Source of the DNA: Brotaphodocola faecis
GTDB lineage: Bacteria > Bacillota > Clostridia > Lachnospirales > Lachnospiraceae
Reading direction: 5' to 3'
DNA length: 64,000 nucleotides
Assembly: GCF_040096075.1 (NCBI RefSeq)
Contig: NZ_JBBMFJ010000006.1
Location: forward strand, 51,473 to 115,472
In this document: positions 34,410 through 43,032 of the stretch, piece by piece
How positions within the stretch are numbered: position 1 is the first letter of the stretch
Layout: the number at the start of each line of letters is the position of its first letter
The notes under the pieces: generated by a model
Seen by the model: only the letters and a program-made list of their open reading frames with translations
What the model was told of the DNA's origin: nothing
Database searches by the model: none
Position numbers and translations under genes: made by a program

Positions 34410-35912
34410 ATGAACAGATCAGCAGGAATTTTGCTGCCGCTTAGCAGTCTGCCGTCGAAATACGGCATCGGATGTTTTTCAAAAAGCGCTTATGAGTTTG
34501 TGGACTGGCTGAAGGAAGCCGGACAGAGTTACTGGCAGATTCTTCCGCTGGGACCGACCAGCTACGGGGATTCTCCGTACCAGTCCTTTTCCACCTTTGC
34601 GGGCAATCCTTACTTCATCAGCCTGGAAGCGCTGATTGAGGAAGGCGTTCTGACAAAAGAAGAATGTGATGCAGTAGATTTTGGAACGAAAGCGCGGGAT
34701 ATCGACTACGAAAAGCTTTATCTGGGGCGCTATCCGCTGCTTCGCAAGGCCTATGAGCGCAGCCATATCCATACAAATCCGGATTACCAGAAATTTGTTG
34801 CCGAAAATAACTGGTGGCTTTCGGACTATGCCCTTTTCATGGCAGTCAAGGACCGGTTTGACGGTGCAGCGTGGACGAAATGGGCGGAAGACATCCGCCT
34901 GCGCTGGGGCAATGCCATGGATTACTACCGCAGGGAGCTGTACTTTGATATCGAATTTCAGCAGTATCTGCAGTATCTGTTTTACCGCCAGTGGAACCAG
35001 CTGAAGACGTATGCCAACGAGCGGGGAATCCAGCTGATCGGAGACATTCCGATTTATGTATCCATGGACAGCGCGGATGCCTGGGCGCACCCGGAGCTGT
35101 TTCAGCTGGATGCTGACAATGTTCCGCTTGCGGTAGCCGGATGCCCGCCGGATGGCTTCTCCGCGGACGGACAGCTCTGGGGAAATCCGCTTTACCGCTG
35201 GGATTATCACCGGGAGACCGGGTATCGGTGGTGGATCTCAAGACTGGCTTACTGCTTCCGTCTCTACGATGTTGTGCGCATTGACCATTTCCGAGGATTT
35301 GATGAGTACTATTCCATTCCGTACGGGGATACCTCTGCCGTGAACGGACACTGGGAGAAGGGGCCGGGCATCGATCTGTTCCGGAAGGTGGAGCAGGCCC
35401 TTGGCTGGAAGCAGGTCATTGCCGAGGATCTTGGGTACGTGACGGATTCCGTGCGCCGTCTGGTGCAGGAGAGCGGATTCCCTGGCATGAAGGTGCTGGA
35501 GTTCGCCTTCGATTCCCGGGATTCCGGCTGTGCTAATGACTATCTGCCGCACAACTATCCGGAAAATTCCGTGGCCTACACGGGAACCCACGACAATGAG
35601 ACACTGGCGGGCTGGTGGAAGAGCATTACCCCGGAAGAGCAGAAGATGGCGCGGGATTATCTCTGTGACCAGTATACCCCGCAGTCAAAACTTGGAAAAT
35701 CCTTTATCAGCCTGATCCTTCGCAGCAGGTCAGTTCTCTGTGTCATTCCGATGCAGGATTATATGGGACTGGACAACCGGAGCCGGATCAATAAGCCGTC
35801 CACCGTGGGAACGAACTGGAAATGGCGCCTGACAGAGTCTGATCTGACGGAGGATTTAAAACAGGAAATCCGCGGCATGACCCTGCGCTATGGGCGGATG
35901 AACTGGAACTGA
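34410..35912 (+). CDS. malQ: 4-alpha-glucanotransferase (amylomaltase, GH77)
   Basis: A 500-residue cytosolic disproportionating enzyme that moves glucan chains between maltooligosaccharides and releases glucose. It opens RSAGILLPLSSLPSKYGIG, and carries the catalytic Asp in VVRIDHFRGFDEYY, the acid Glu in VIAEDLGYVT and the third Asp in TGTHDNETLAGWW. Length is normal for bacterial MalQ. It completes the pathway: maltose 6'-phosphate to maltose (MapP), then glucose and longer glucans. AGGGAG precedes the ATG. Confidence 0.96.
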   Translation: MNRSAGILLPLSSLPSKYGIGCFSKSAYEFVDWLKEAGQSYWQILPLGPTSYGDSPYQSFSTFAGNPYFISLEALIEEGVLTKEECDAVDFGTKARDIDYEKLYLGRYPLLRKAYERSHIHTNPDYQKFVAENNWWLSDYALFMAVKDRFDGAAWTKWAEDIRLRWGNAMDYYRRELYFDIEFQQYLQYLFYRQWNQLKTYANERGIQLIGDIPIYVSMDSADAWAHPELFQLDADNVPLAVAGCPPDGFSADGQLWGNPLYRWDYHRETGYRWWISRLAYCFRLYDVVRIDHFRGFDEYYSIPYGDTSAVNGHWEKGPGIDLFRKVEQALGWKQVIAEDLGYVTDSVRRLVQESGFPGMKVLEFAFDSRDSGCANDYLPHNYPENSVAYTGTHDNETLAGWWKSITPEEQKMARDYLCDQYTPQSKLGKSFISLILRSRSVLCVIPMQDYMGLDNRSRINKPSTVGTNWKWRLTESDLTEDLKQEIRGMTLRYGRMNWN

Positions 35913-35960
35913 TTTCCCGTGCCGGATGGAAAACAGTGGCTGGCTGCAGGAAAACATTGG

Positions 35961-35989
35961 TTGAAAAAGCGGGAAAAAGCCTGTATAAT
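35961..35989 (+). promoter_or_regulatory. Promoter for the SseB-like gene
   Basis: TTGAAA (35961-35966), 17-bp spacer, TATAAT (35984-35989). Confidence 0.75.
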
Positions 35990-36084
35990 TAGGTGCAGAC
36001 CGTGAAGCGACAGGAATGCGGTTGACGGAAAAAGACAGGCGGAACGCAGAAGCTACGATGTGGAACCGCGGACAGGAGTGTAAC

Positions 36085-36942
36085 ATGAGTGAGGGAAAAG
36101 ACAGACTGCTGCTGCAGATGAAAGAGGCAGAGGGAGCAGTTTACGTACTGATATCCGGATTTACCAAAGAACCATATGTGGAATGTGACGCAGAAACCTA
36201 TGATGATAAGGTGTTTGTATATCTGGCAGAAGATACGGCCAAAGCAAAAGCAGAAGAATTAAAGGAAAAGCAGATTCCGGTAGGAGCTGCCAAGATTCTT
36301 TCCAGCCATATGCTTTTATTCTTTACAAACCTCTACACCATGGGTGTTAATGCGCTGGAAATCCATTATGATGACAAGATGGATCTGATCCAGATCGATG
36401 AATTCGCAAAGCGCAGAGAAGATCCGCAGCTGGAAGAGGGCAAGCAGTGGATTGAGAATCCGCAGCTTCATCTGACGGCGCTGTATTTTGCCCAGGAAGT
36501 GCGCAGACCGAAAGAAGTTCAGGATGAAAAGCGCATGGCACAGCTCCAGGAGGAGATGTCTGCCGACTTTATGAAGAGCAAATTTATCTTTGCGCTGCAG
36601 CAGGATGGCAACGGAACTCCGTTAGTTAAGCTGAACACCGGTGACAAATACCAGCTGGTATTCACGGATGCCGTGGAATTCAGCCGTTTTAACCGAAACA
36701 AGGCATTTAAGCCGGTGATTGTAGACGCGGCGCAGCTTCCAAAGGTATTAGATAAAGAAGCAAAGGGTGTTGTCTTAAACATCATGGGCGTGAACCTTCC
36801 ACTGGCAGTGAACCGTCCGGTTCCGGTACAGCAGGACCCGGCAGCGCGGGCTCAGGCAGCGTCCGACCAGGCCATTGCGGCAGCCGCTTCCGCAGCGCTT
36901 CAGAGACAGGCTGCTGAGAAGAAGAACAGCGAAGAGGCCTGA
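36085..36942 (+). CDS. SseB-like protein
   Basis: A 285-residue soluble protein. The central and C-terminal part (KFIFALQQDGNGTPLVKLNTGDKYQLVFTD, in sections, then EFSRFNRNKAFKPVIVDAAQLPKVL and a closing GVVLNIMGVNLPL) has the SseB N-terminal-domain pattern, with an apparent duplicate of the fold in the first half (GAVYVLISGFTKEPYVECDAETYDD). The tail is Ala/Gln-rich. SseB-like proteins are widespread in Firmicutes and mostly uncharacterised. The ATG at 36085 has CAGGAG upstream; the frame extends 23 codons 5' without a site. Confidence 0.75.
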   Translation: MSEGKDRLLLQMKEAEGAVYVLISGFTKEPYVECDAETYDDKVFVYLAEDTAKAKAEELKEKQIPVGAAKILSSHMLLFFTNLYTMGVNALEIHYDDKMDLIQIDEFAKRREDPQLEEGKQWIENPQLHLTALYFAQEVRRPKEVQDEKRMAQLQEEMSADFMKSKFIFALQQDGNGTPLVKLNTGDKYQLVFTDAVEFSRFNRNKAFKPVIVDAAQLPKVLDKEAKGVVLNIMGVNLPLAVNRPVPVQQDPAARAQAASDQAIAAAASAALQRQAAEKKNSEEA

Positions 36943-37014
36943 GGCAGTTAAAAATTTGTTAAAAACAGGAAAATCCATGGCAGTTATTGAGAAAATCTGC
37001 TAAGATGGATTTAA

Positions 37015-37185
37015 GGGAAAGGGAGTAGCTGACATGCTGCCGATAAAGGCAGATGTTTGCAGAACCGTCAGTACGATTGGAAGCAGTTTTGCCTGACGCG
37101 GCGAAGCAGTGGAAAATCCGGTTTGCGACTAAGCAGCGAGACTTTCACCGTACAACGACAATGGTACGGTGGGAGTCTCGCTTTT
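37015..37185 (+). ncRNA. yybP-ykoY (Mn2+-sensing) riboswitch
   Basis: The leader starts AAAGGGAGTAGCTG (37017-37030), the 5' signature of this class, and ends with GCGAGACTTTCACCGTAC pairing across a ten-base loop with GTACGGTGGGAGTCTCGC (37136-37181), the class's closing arm. Pairing and position before a cation exchanger fit. The family is established as Mn2+ sensing and usually sits upstream of cation transporters. The mechanism (transcription or translation) is unclear: only TTTT follows the hairpin. Confidence 0.88.
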
Positions 37186-37238
37186 CATGTTGTGGAAAAC
37201 GAAAATCTGGCCGCTACTGACAGAAGGAGGATATGCTT

Positions 37239-38174
37239 ATGAAAATCATCATGGAACTATTGCTTTTAGCACTTGGCTTTGGCATGCTGGTAAAAGGAGC
37301 GGACTGGTTCGTGGAGGGCAGTTCTGGAATTGCGGACCGCTTTGGGGTCCCACAGCTGGTGATTGGCCTGACCATTGTGGCCATGGGGACCAGCGCGCCG
37401 GAAGCCGCCGTCAGTATCACGGCAGCGCTGAAGGGAAACGCGGAGATCACCATTGGAAACATTGTGGGAAGCAATATTTTAAATATCCTGATTATTCTGG
37501 GAATCACATCCGCAATTGTGACCCTGGCCGTGGCAAAGTCTACGGTGCGGATTGAGATTCCGTATATGATCTTTATCACGGCTGTTCTGCTTCTGGCTGG
37601 ATTCAGCGGGAGTGTGGTGAGCCGCGGAGAAGGCGCGCTGCTGTGGATCTTGTTTCTGATCTATCTGGCCTATCTTTTGTATATGGCAATGAGCGGGCGG
37701 CAGGACAACGTGGATGCGCAGGAGCTCCAGCCGCTTTGGAAGCTGTTTGCCGGTGCGGTCATCGGCCTGGTTCTGGTAGTGGCGGGAAGTGATGTAACTG
37801 TCGATGCGGCAACAGCCATTGCAAAGATGATCGGAATGAGTGAGCGTTTCATAGGCCTGACCATCGTGGCGCTTGGAACCTCGCTGCCGGAGCTGTTTAC
37901 CTCGGTGTCAGCAGCTTTAAAGGGAAAGGCAGATATTGCCATCGGAAACATTGTGGGGAGCAATATCTTTAATATCCTGTTTGTGGTGGGAACTACGGCC
38001 CTGATCACGCCGGTGAGTTTTCAGCCCGGATTCCGGGTGGATACATTTGTGGCAATCGGCGCAGCGCTTCTTTTGCTGCTTGGAACCGTCCGGAACCAGA
38101 AACTGACCAGAAAAACAGGAATCCTGATGCTGCTTTGCTATGCCGGGTATTTTGTCTGGCTTCTGAATTCCTAA
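37239..38174 (+). CDS. Ca2+/Na+ (cation/H+) antiporter, CaCA family YrbG-like
   Basis: A 311-residue membrane exchanger with ten helices in two inverted halves. The alpha repeats are clear: GLTIVAMGTSAPEAAVSI with GNIVGSNILNILIILG in the first half, and GLTIVALGTSLPELFTSV with GNIVGSNIFNILFVVG in the second, carrying the acidic ion-binding residues. The Mn2+ riboswitch upstream suggests Mn2+ export or another divalent cation rather than plain Ca2+ exchange. The ATG at 37239 is eight bases from GGAGG; an ATG at 37233 is too close. Confidence 0.93.
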   Translation: MKIIMELLLLALGFGMLVKGADWFVEGSSGIADRFGVPQLVIGLTIVAMGTSAPEAAVSITAALKGNAEITIGNIVGSNILNILIILGITSAIVTLAVAKSTVRIEIPYMIFITAVLLLAGFSGSVVSRGEGALLWILFLIYLAYLLYMAMSGRQDNVDAQELQPLWKLFAGAVIGLVLVVAGSDVTVDAATAIAKMIGMSERFIGLTIVALGTSLPELFTSVSAALKGKADIAIGNIVGSNIFNILFVVGTTALITPVSFQPGFRVDTFVAIGAALLLLLGTVRNQKLTRKTGILMLLCYAGYFVWLLNS

Positions 38175-38181
38175 AACCGTA

Positions 38182-38217
38182 AGAAAACCGTCAGGTGCAT
38201 GTGCTTGACGGTTTTTC
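38182..38217 (+). terminator. Terminator of the antiporter gene
   Basis: Stem 38182-38193 (AGAAAACCGTCA) with 38206-38216 (TGACGGTTTTT), ending in five T residues. Its 3' arm contains the -35 box of the next promoter. Confidence 0.85.
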
Positions 38218-38233
38218 TGACTGCTTCTATAAT
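38205..38233 (+). promoter_or_regulatory. Promoter of the first L,D-transpeptidase gene
   Basis: TTGACG (38205-38210), 17-bp spacer, TATAAT (38228-38233). The -35 box lies within the preceding terminator stem. Confidence 0.8.
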
Positions 38234-38325
38234 GGGAGATACGATTGCTGCGAAAACGGATTTTGCCGGCCGGAGATAAGGCCGGCGCAGATAAGACATG
38301 CGGACGCGTGTCGGGAGGATGGAAT

Positions 38326-39729
38326 ATGAAAAAAAACTGGAGACGGAACGTGAAATGCATGGTGTTTGCCGCAGGGTTTGCCCTTGCGCTGTCCTGCACA
38401 GCCTACGCAGATGAAACGACCTTTGTGTCCGGAACCTCGGTGAATGGCCTTGGTATCAGCAACATGACGGTGGATCAGGCCACACAGCGCATTGCGGATT
38501 TTTACGCCAGCGATTACAAACTTACCATAAAGGAAAAGGGCGGAAAGACGGAGGTCATCACCGGACCGGAAATTGGCTACTCCGTGGGACTGCCGGAGGG
38601 ATACCTGCAGCAGATTCTGGATCAGCAGAATGCGTCCGGACGGCTCTCTGGCCCGGATGCGGACAATAAGCACCGTTCTGATATGGCGGGCAGCTTTGAC
38701 AGTGCGGCGCTGGATGCAAAGATTGGCAGTTTAAATGCCATCAGCGGCAGCAGCATTGTCACAACGGCAGATGCCTATGTGTCCGGTTATCAGGAAGGCC
38801 AGCCCTTTACCATTGTCCCGGAGGTGCGCGGCAATAACGTAGACCGGGAAAAGACCGCGCAGCTCATACGGGAGGCAGCATCCAAAGGCGAAGCAGAGGT
38901 GGATCTGGAGGCAGCAGGCTGCTATTATACACCGTCTGTGACCCAGGACGATGAAAATTTAAAAACGCTCTGCGACACCATGAACCGGTGCCGGGAGATG
39001 ACGGTTACTTATACGTTTGGAGAGCAGAGCGAGGTGCTGGATTCCGCAACCATCTGTTCCTGGATCACAGGAAGCGCGAATGGTCAGATTCAGCTGAATA
39101 TGGATCAGGTAAATGCCTATGTACAGACTCTGGCTGCGAAATATAATACGGCGGGAACTGCCCGCATCTTCCACACCGTCACCGGCCGGGATGTCAGTGT
39201 GACAGGACCCTTTGGCTGGAAGATTGACCAGGACGGAGAAGCCCAGGCTCTTGCGGATGTGATCCGCAGCGCCCAGTCCCAGAGCCGGGAGCCGGTCTAT
39301 GCATCCAGAGCGGTGGACCGCAGCGCGGCAGAATGGGGAAGCACCTATGTGGAAGCAGACCTTTCCGGCCAGCATGTATACATGACAAAAGATGGCGCGG
39401 TTGTCTGGGACGCACCGTGTGTAACCGGCAATGTCTCCAAGAATTACACGACACCGCCGGGACTTTACAGTCTCACCTACAAGCAGCGTGACCGTGTCCT
39501 GCGCGGGCAGAAGAAGGCGGACGGTAAGTATGAGTACGAGACACCGGTTTCCTACTGGATGCCGTTTAACGGCGGAATCGGACTTCATGACGCGAACTGG
39601 CGCAGCAAATTCGGCGGAACCATTTACCAGAATGGTGGCAGCCATGGCTGTGTGAACCTGCCGCCGGAGAAGGCAGCAGCACTTTATGACCTGGTATATA
39701 CAGGAATCCCGGTCATTTGTTATAATTAA
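38326..39729 (+). CDS. Exported L,D-transpeptidase (YkuD) with peptidoglycan-binding domains
   Basis: A 467-residue secreted enzyme. A signal peptide ends near TAYADE; two repeats of a VanW/PG-binding-4 type domain follow (about 35-330, e.g. VNGLGISNMTVDQATQRIADFY), then the YkuD domain with His and the nucleophile Cys442 in GGSHGCVNLP. It cross-links peptidoglycan stems by 3-3 bonds or anchors proteins, and resists most beta-lactams. GGGAGG precedes the ATG. The next gene is a longer paralogue 33 bases downstream. Confidence 0.94.
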   Translation: MKKNWRRNVKCMVFAAGFALALSCTAYADETTFVSGTSVNGLGISNMTVDQATQRIADFYASDYKLTIKEKGGKTEVITGPEIGYSVGLPEGYLQQILDQQNASGRLSGPDADNKHRSDMAGSFDSAALDAKIGSLNAISGSSIVTTADAYVSGYQEGQPFTIVPEVRGNNVDREKTAQLIREAASKGEAEVDLEAAGCYYTPSVTQDDENLKTLCDTMNRCREMTVTYTFGEQSEVLDSATICSWITGSANGQIQLNMDQVNAYVQTLAAKYNTAGTARIFHTVTGRDVSVTGPFGWKIDQDGEAQALADVIRSAQSQSREPVYASRAVDRSAAEWGSTYVEADLSGQHVYMTKDGAVVWDAPCVTGNVSKNYTTPPGLYSLTYKQRDRVLRGQKKADGKYEYETPVSYWMPFNGGIGLHDANWRSKFGGTIYQNGGSHGCVNLPPEKAAALYDLVYTGIPVICYN

Positions 39730-39762
39730 CAAGATATGATATAGAAGGAATGAAAGATATTT

Positions 39763-41832
39763 ATGGAAACAGAAAATCAGCGGGCTGGCCATGGGCGCAG
39801 CCGTGGCAAATGGAACAGGCAGAAACGGAAGGAGAATGTGGAAAAGAATCATCAGAGCAGGCTGAATGAGAATACGCAGAATCAGGGCGCACCGGATCAC
39901 GCAGCACCGGATTCGGAAAACCAGGGACAGGAACGAAAAAGAACCGGCAGAAAAATTGCCGTAGCAGTCGGGGGAGCAGTCCTGACTGCGGCAGTTGCTG
40001 CCGGCGCTGTCTATGTGGGAATGGGACAGAAATACAAACGGGTCTATTTCCCCAATACCACGGTGAACGGATTGAATGTATCCGGCCTGACACCGGAGGA
40101 AACCAAACAGCGGATTACCGAAGAGACCAATGGCTATACCCTGACGATTCAGGAGCGTGGAGGAGAGACAGAAACAATTCAGGGCGTGGATATCGGCCTG
40201 CATCCGGAATTTGACGGGACGCTGGAGCAGATCCTGGACAATCAGAATACGCTGGCCTGGGGCTTTCATATTAGCCGGTATGTGGACTATACCATCGATA
40301 CCATGGCAGCTTTTGATGACGCAAAGCTTTCCGACGCGGTGTCAGGGCTTAACTGTTTAACGCCGGAGCGGGCTGCGGCACCGCAGGACGCGTACATATC
40401 GGATTATATTTCCGGGAAAGGGTATGAGATTGTCCCGGAGGAACAGGGAGCAAGTCCGGACCCACAGCTTCTTTCCGGCGCGGTGCATGACGCAATCTTA
40501 AATTTCCAGGAATCCCTCTCTCTGGAGGATGCGGATGTTTACGAGAAACCGCAGATTACGGCGGACAATGAAGCACTGAATGCAGAGCTTGAGGCGTGGA
40601 ACAAATACGTGCATACCACGATTACCTACCGTTTTGGCAGCAAAAGCGAGGTGCTGGATGGTGAGAAGATCCATACCTGGCTGGTGAGCAACGGGCAGGG
40701 CGGTGTATCCTTAGATGATGCAAAGATTGGCGAGTATGTTTCCTGGCTGGCACAGACCTACAATACGGCTTACAAGCCAAAGACCCTGAAAACCTCTTAC
40801 GGACAGACGGTTACCATCAGTAAAAGTGTGTATGGCTGGAAAATTAATCAGAGTGAGGAAACTGCGGCCTTAAAACAGATCCTCCTTTCCTGCGAGAGTC
40901 AGGAGCGGGAGCCGGTCTACAGCCAGACGGCAGCTTCGCATGATGGGAATGACTACGGAAATACCTACGCGGAGATCAACCTGACAGCTCAGCACATGTT
41001 CTTTTATAAGGAAGGAAAGCTTGTGGTACAGTCGGATTTTGTGTCCGGCAATGAGTCCAGGGGCTGGAGTACTCCGGCCGGTGTATATCCGCTGACCTAC
41101 AAGCAGCGCAATGCTACTTTAAAAGGCGAGAACTACGCGACACCGGTATCCTACTGGATGCCGTTTAACGGCGGCATTGGTATGCATGATGCTTACTGGC
41201 GGTCCAGCTTTGGCGGCAAAATCTATAAGACAAATGGTTCCCACGGCTGTATCAATCTGCCTCCGGCAGTGGCCAGGACCGTTTACGAGAATATTTCCGC
41301 AGGCATGCCGGTGATCTGCTATCATCTGGATGGCTCGGGAAGCGGCACGACCAGCACTACGGCCCAGAATGGCGGTGCGGCATCGGAGACGACACCGCAG
41401 CAGACCCAGCCGGCAGCGGAGACAAAGCCGCAGCAGAGTCAGGCCGCTTCAAATAATCCGTCCGGGGCGCATGAGACAACGGCAGCCCAGAACGGAGGAA
41501 GTTCCCAGTCATCCGCTGCGGCGCAGCCGACGACTGCAGCTCCTCAGCCAACCACCGCGGCACAGCCGGCATCCCAGCCGACCACCGCAGCGTCTCAGCC
41601 GACCAGCGCGGCTTCCTCTGGTTCCGGTCAGGCGCAGGCTTATCCGGGACAGAACAGTTCCGGCCAGAGCTCTTCATCCGGCAGTTCTTCATCCGGTGGT
41701 CCGGGAAGCGGAGGTACATCCGGCGGCATTCAGAACGCACCCGGTGGTCCGGGAAGCAGTTCCGGTGGTCTGTCCGGTTCCGGTGTGAGCAGCACGCCGG
41801 GCGTATCCCAGACACCTGGCCCCGGAGCCTGA
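39763..41832 (+). CDS. Membrane-anchored L,D-transpeptidase with long Ser/Gly/Pro/Gln-rich tail
   Basis: A 689-residue paralogue of the preceding protein. A basic, Gln/Asn-rich cytoplasmic N-terminus (1-62) leads to one membrane helix (about 66-84), then the same PG-binding repeats (VNGLNVSGLTPEETKQRI) and a YkuD domain with catalytic Cys496 in SHGCINLP. After about residue 525 there is a 160-residue low-complexity tail (repeats of QPTTAA, then Gly/Ser). The tail probably spans the wall. Two complete enzymes in tandem suggest duplication followed by a change of anchor. Confidence 0.94.
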   Translation: METENQRAGHGRSRGKWNRQKRKENVEKNHQSRLNENTQNQGAPDHAAPDSENQGQERKRTGRKIAVAVGGAVLTAAVAAGAVYVGMGQKYKRVYFPNTTVNGLNVSGLTPEETKQRITEETNGYTLTIQERGGETETIQGVDIGLHPEFDGTLEQILDNQNTLAWGFHISRYVDYTIDTMAAFDDAKLSDAVSGLNCLTPERAAAPQDAYISDYISGKGYEIVPEEQGASPDPQLLSGAVHDAILNFQESLSLEDADVYEKPQITADNEALNAELEAWNKYVHTTITYRFGSKSEVLDGEKIHTWLVSNGQGGVSLDDAKIGEYVSWLAQTYNTAYKPKTLKTSYGQTVTISKSVYGWKINQSEETAALKQILLSCESQEREPVYSQTAASHDGNDYGNTYAEINLTAQHMFFYKEGKLVVQSDFVSGNESRGWSTPAGVYPLTYKQRNATLKGENYATPVSYWMPFNGGIGMHDAYWRSSFGGKIYKTNGSHGCINLPPAVARTVYENISAGMPVICYHLDGSGSGTTSTTAQNGGAASETTPQQTQPAAETKPQQSQAASNNPSGAHETTAAQNGGSSQSSAAAQPTTAAPQPTTAAQPASQPTTAASQPTSAASSGSGQAQAYPGQNSSGQSSSSGSSSSGGPGSGGTSGGIQNAPGGPGSSSGGLSGSGVSSTPGVSQTPGPGA

Positions 41833-41869
41833 GACGGGAATGGGATAGTTACTTAACAAAATAAAGCAA

Positions 41870-41898
41870 TTGACAAAGCTGCATACGGGTTGTATGAT
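41870..41898 (+). promoter_or_regulatory. Promoter of the amino-acid ABC transporter operon
   Basis: TTGACA (41870-41875), 17-bp spacer, TATGAT (41893-41898), giving a leader of about 120 nt. Confidence 0.82.
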
Positions 41899-41939
41899 TA
41901 AAAAAGCTTATAAAACAAGATATGCGTGAAAAAGAAAGC

Positions 41940-41976
41940 AAAGGAGCCTTCAACCAAGGGGCTTCTTTACTTTTTT
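41940..41976 (+). terminator. Terminator-like hairpin in the ABC transporter leader
   Basis: AAAGGAGCC (41940-41948) pairs with GGCTTCTTT (41960-41968), followed by AC and six T residues. It lies between the promoter at 41870 and the gene at 42024, so it may be an attenuator. Confidence 0.65.
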
Positions 41977-42023
41977 GTGACTGTTCAGGAACCTTTTTTA
42001 TGCAAACACGAGGAGGAAGCATT

Positions 42024-42959
42024 ATGAAAAAGAACGCAAAGAAACTGATGGCAGCCGCTATGGCAGCCCTGATGGCAGCATCCATGACCGCATGCGGCGG
42101 CAGCAAGACTGAGACCACCGCAGCAGCAGATACTACCGCTGCTGAGAGTGCTGCAGACGCAGCAGAGACCACCGCAGCAGGCGAGACCGAGGCTGCAAAA
42201 GATGGTGAGAAGAAAGTATTAAAGGTAGCTATGGAGTGCGCATACGCACCGTACAACTGGACCCAGCCGGATGATTCCAACGGCGCGGTTCCGATCGCAG
42301 ACAGCAACGAGTACGCTTACGGCTACGATGTTATGATGGCAAAGAAGATCTGTGACGAGTTAGGCTATGACCTGCAGATCGTTCGCCTTGACTGGGATTC
42401 CCTGATCCCGGCGATCCAGTCCGGTCAGGTTGACTGCGTAATCGCAGGCCAGTCCATTACCGAGGAGCGTCTTCAGGCAGTCGATTTCTCTGAGCCGTAC
42501 TACTACGCAACCATCGTTACCCTGGTAAAACAGGACGGTAAGTACGCAGACGCAAAGAGCGTTGCAGACCTGGCTGGCGCAACCTGTACTTCCCAGCAGA
42601 GCACCATCTGGTATCAGAACTGCCTGCCGCAGATCCCGGACGCAAACATCCTGGCTGCAACCGCAAGCGCACCGGATATGCTCATGTCCTTAAACGCAGA
42701 CAAGTGTGACCTGGTTGTAACTGACCAGCCGACCGGTAAGGGCGCACTGGTTGCTTACCCGAACTTCAAGATGCTTGAGTTTGGTGGCGGCGATGACGAC
42801 TTCCAGGTAAGCGATGAGGATATCAACATCGGTATCTCCATGAAGAAGGGCAACACCGAGTTAAAAGAAGCCATCGACAGCGTCCTCACCAAGATGACCA
42901 AAGATGATTTCTCTGCTATGATGGACGAGGCAATTTCCGTTCAGCCGCTGGCTAACTAA
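42024..42959 (+). CDS. Polar amino-acid ABC transporter substrate-binding lipoprotein
   Basis: A 311-residue SBP_bac_3 protein. A lipobox (SMTAC, Cys near 24) is followed by an Ala/Glu/Thr linker and the two-lobed domain: VLKVAMECAYAPYNW, YGYDVMMAKKICDELGYDLQ, PAIQSGQVDCVIAGQSITEERL and the AAVTDQPTG-like hinge (CDLVVTDQPTGKG). An in-frame ATG at 41922 would add 34 residues, but AGGAGG sits at 42011 and a signal peptide starts at 42024. The ligand is probably a polar or basic amino acid. Confidence 0.94.
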   Translation: MKKNAKKLMAAAMAALMAASMTACGGSKTETTAAADTTAAESAADAAETTAAGETEAAKDGEKKVLKVAMECAYAPYNWTQPDDSNGAVPIADSNEYAYGYDVMMAKKICDELGYDLQIVRLDWDSLIPAIQSGQVDCVIAGQSITEERLQAVDFSEPYYYATIVTLVKQDGKYADAKSVADLAGATCTSQQSTIWYQNCLPQIPDANILAATASAPDMLMSLNADKCDLVVTDQPTGKGALVAYPNFKMLEFGGGDDDFQVSDEDINIGISMKKGNTELKEAIDSVLTKMTKDDFSAMMDEAISVQPLAN

Positions 42960-42973
42960 TTCAGATTCCATGT

Positions 42974-42995
42974 GGGCGCACCGTCAGGCGCGCCC
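42974..42995 (+). other. Intergenic hairpin after the binding-protein gene
   Basis: GGGCGC (42974-42979) and GCGCCC (42990-42995) form a GC-rich stem without a T run. Such hairpins often protect the abundant binding-protein mRNA from 3' decay; a like one lies after dctP at 62946. Confidence 0.55.
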
Positions 42996-43032
42996 TTGAT
43001 TTACAGTTTTAATTTTCAGAGGAGAAAGTATT

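Noticed and set aside
38959..40269. 436-codon minus-strand frame across the two L,D-transpeptidase genes
   Set aside because: Runs against two clear genes; Cys/His/Arg-rich shadow translation with no family resemblance.
41357..41815. Minus- and plus-frame 152-codon products in the transpeptidase tail
   Set aside because: Arise from repetitive, stop-free low-complexity DNA coding the tail in the main frame.
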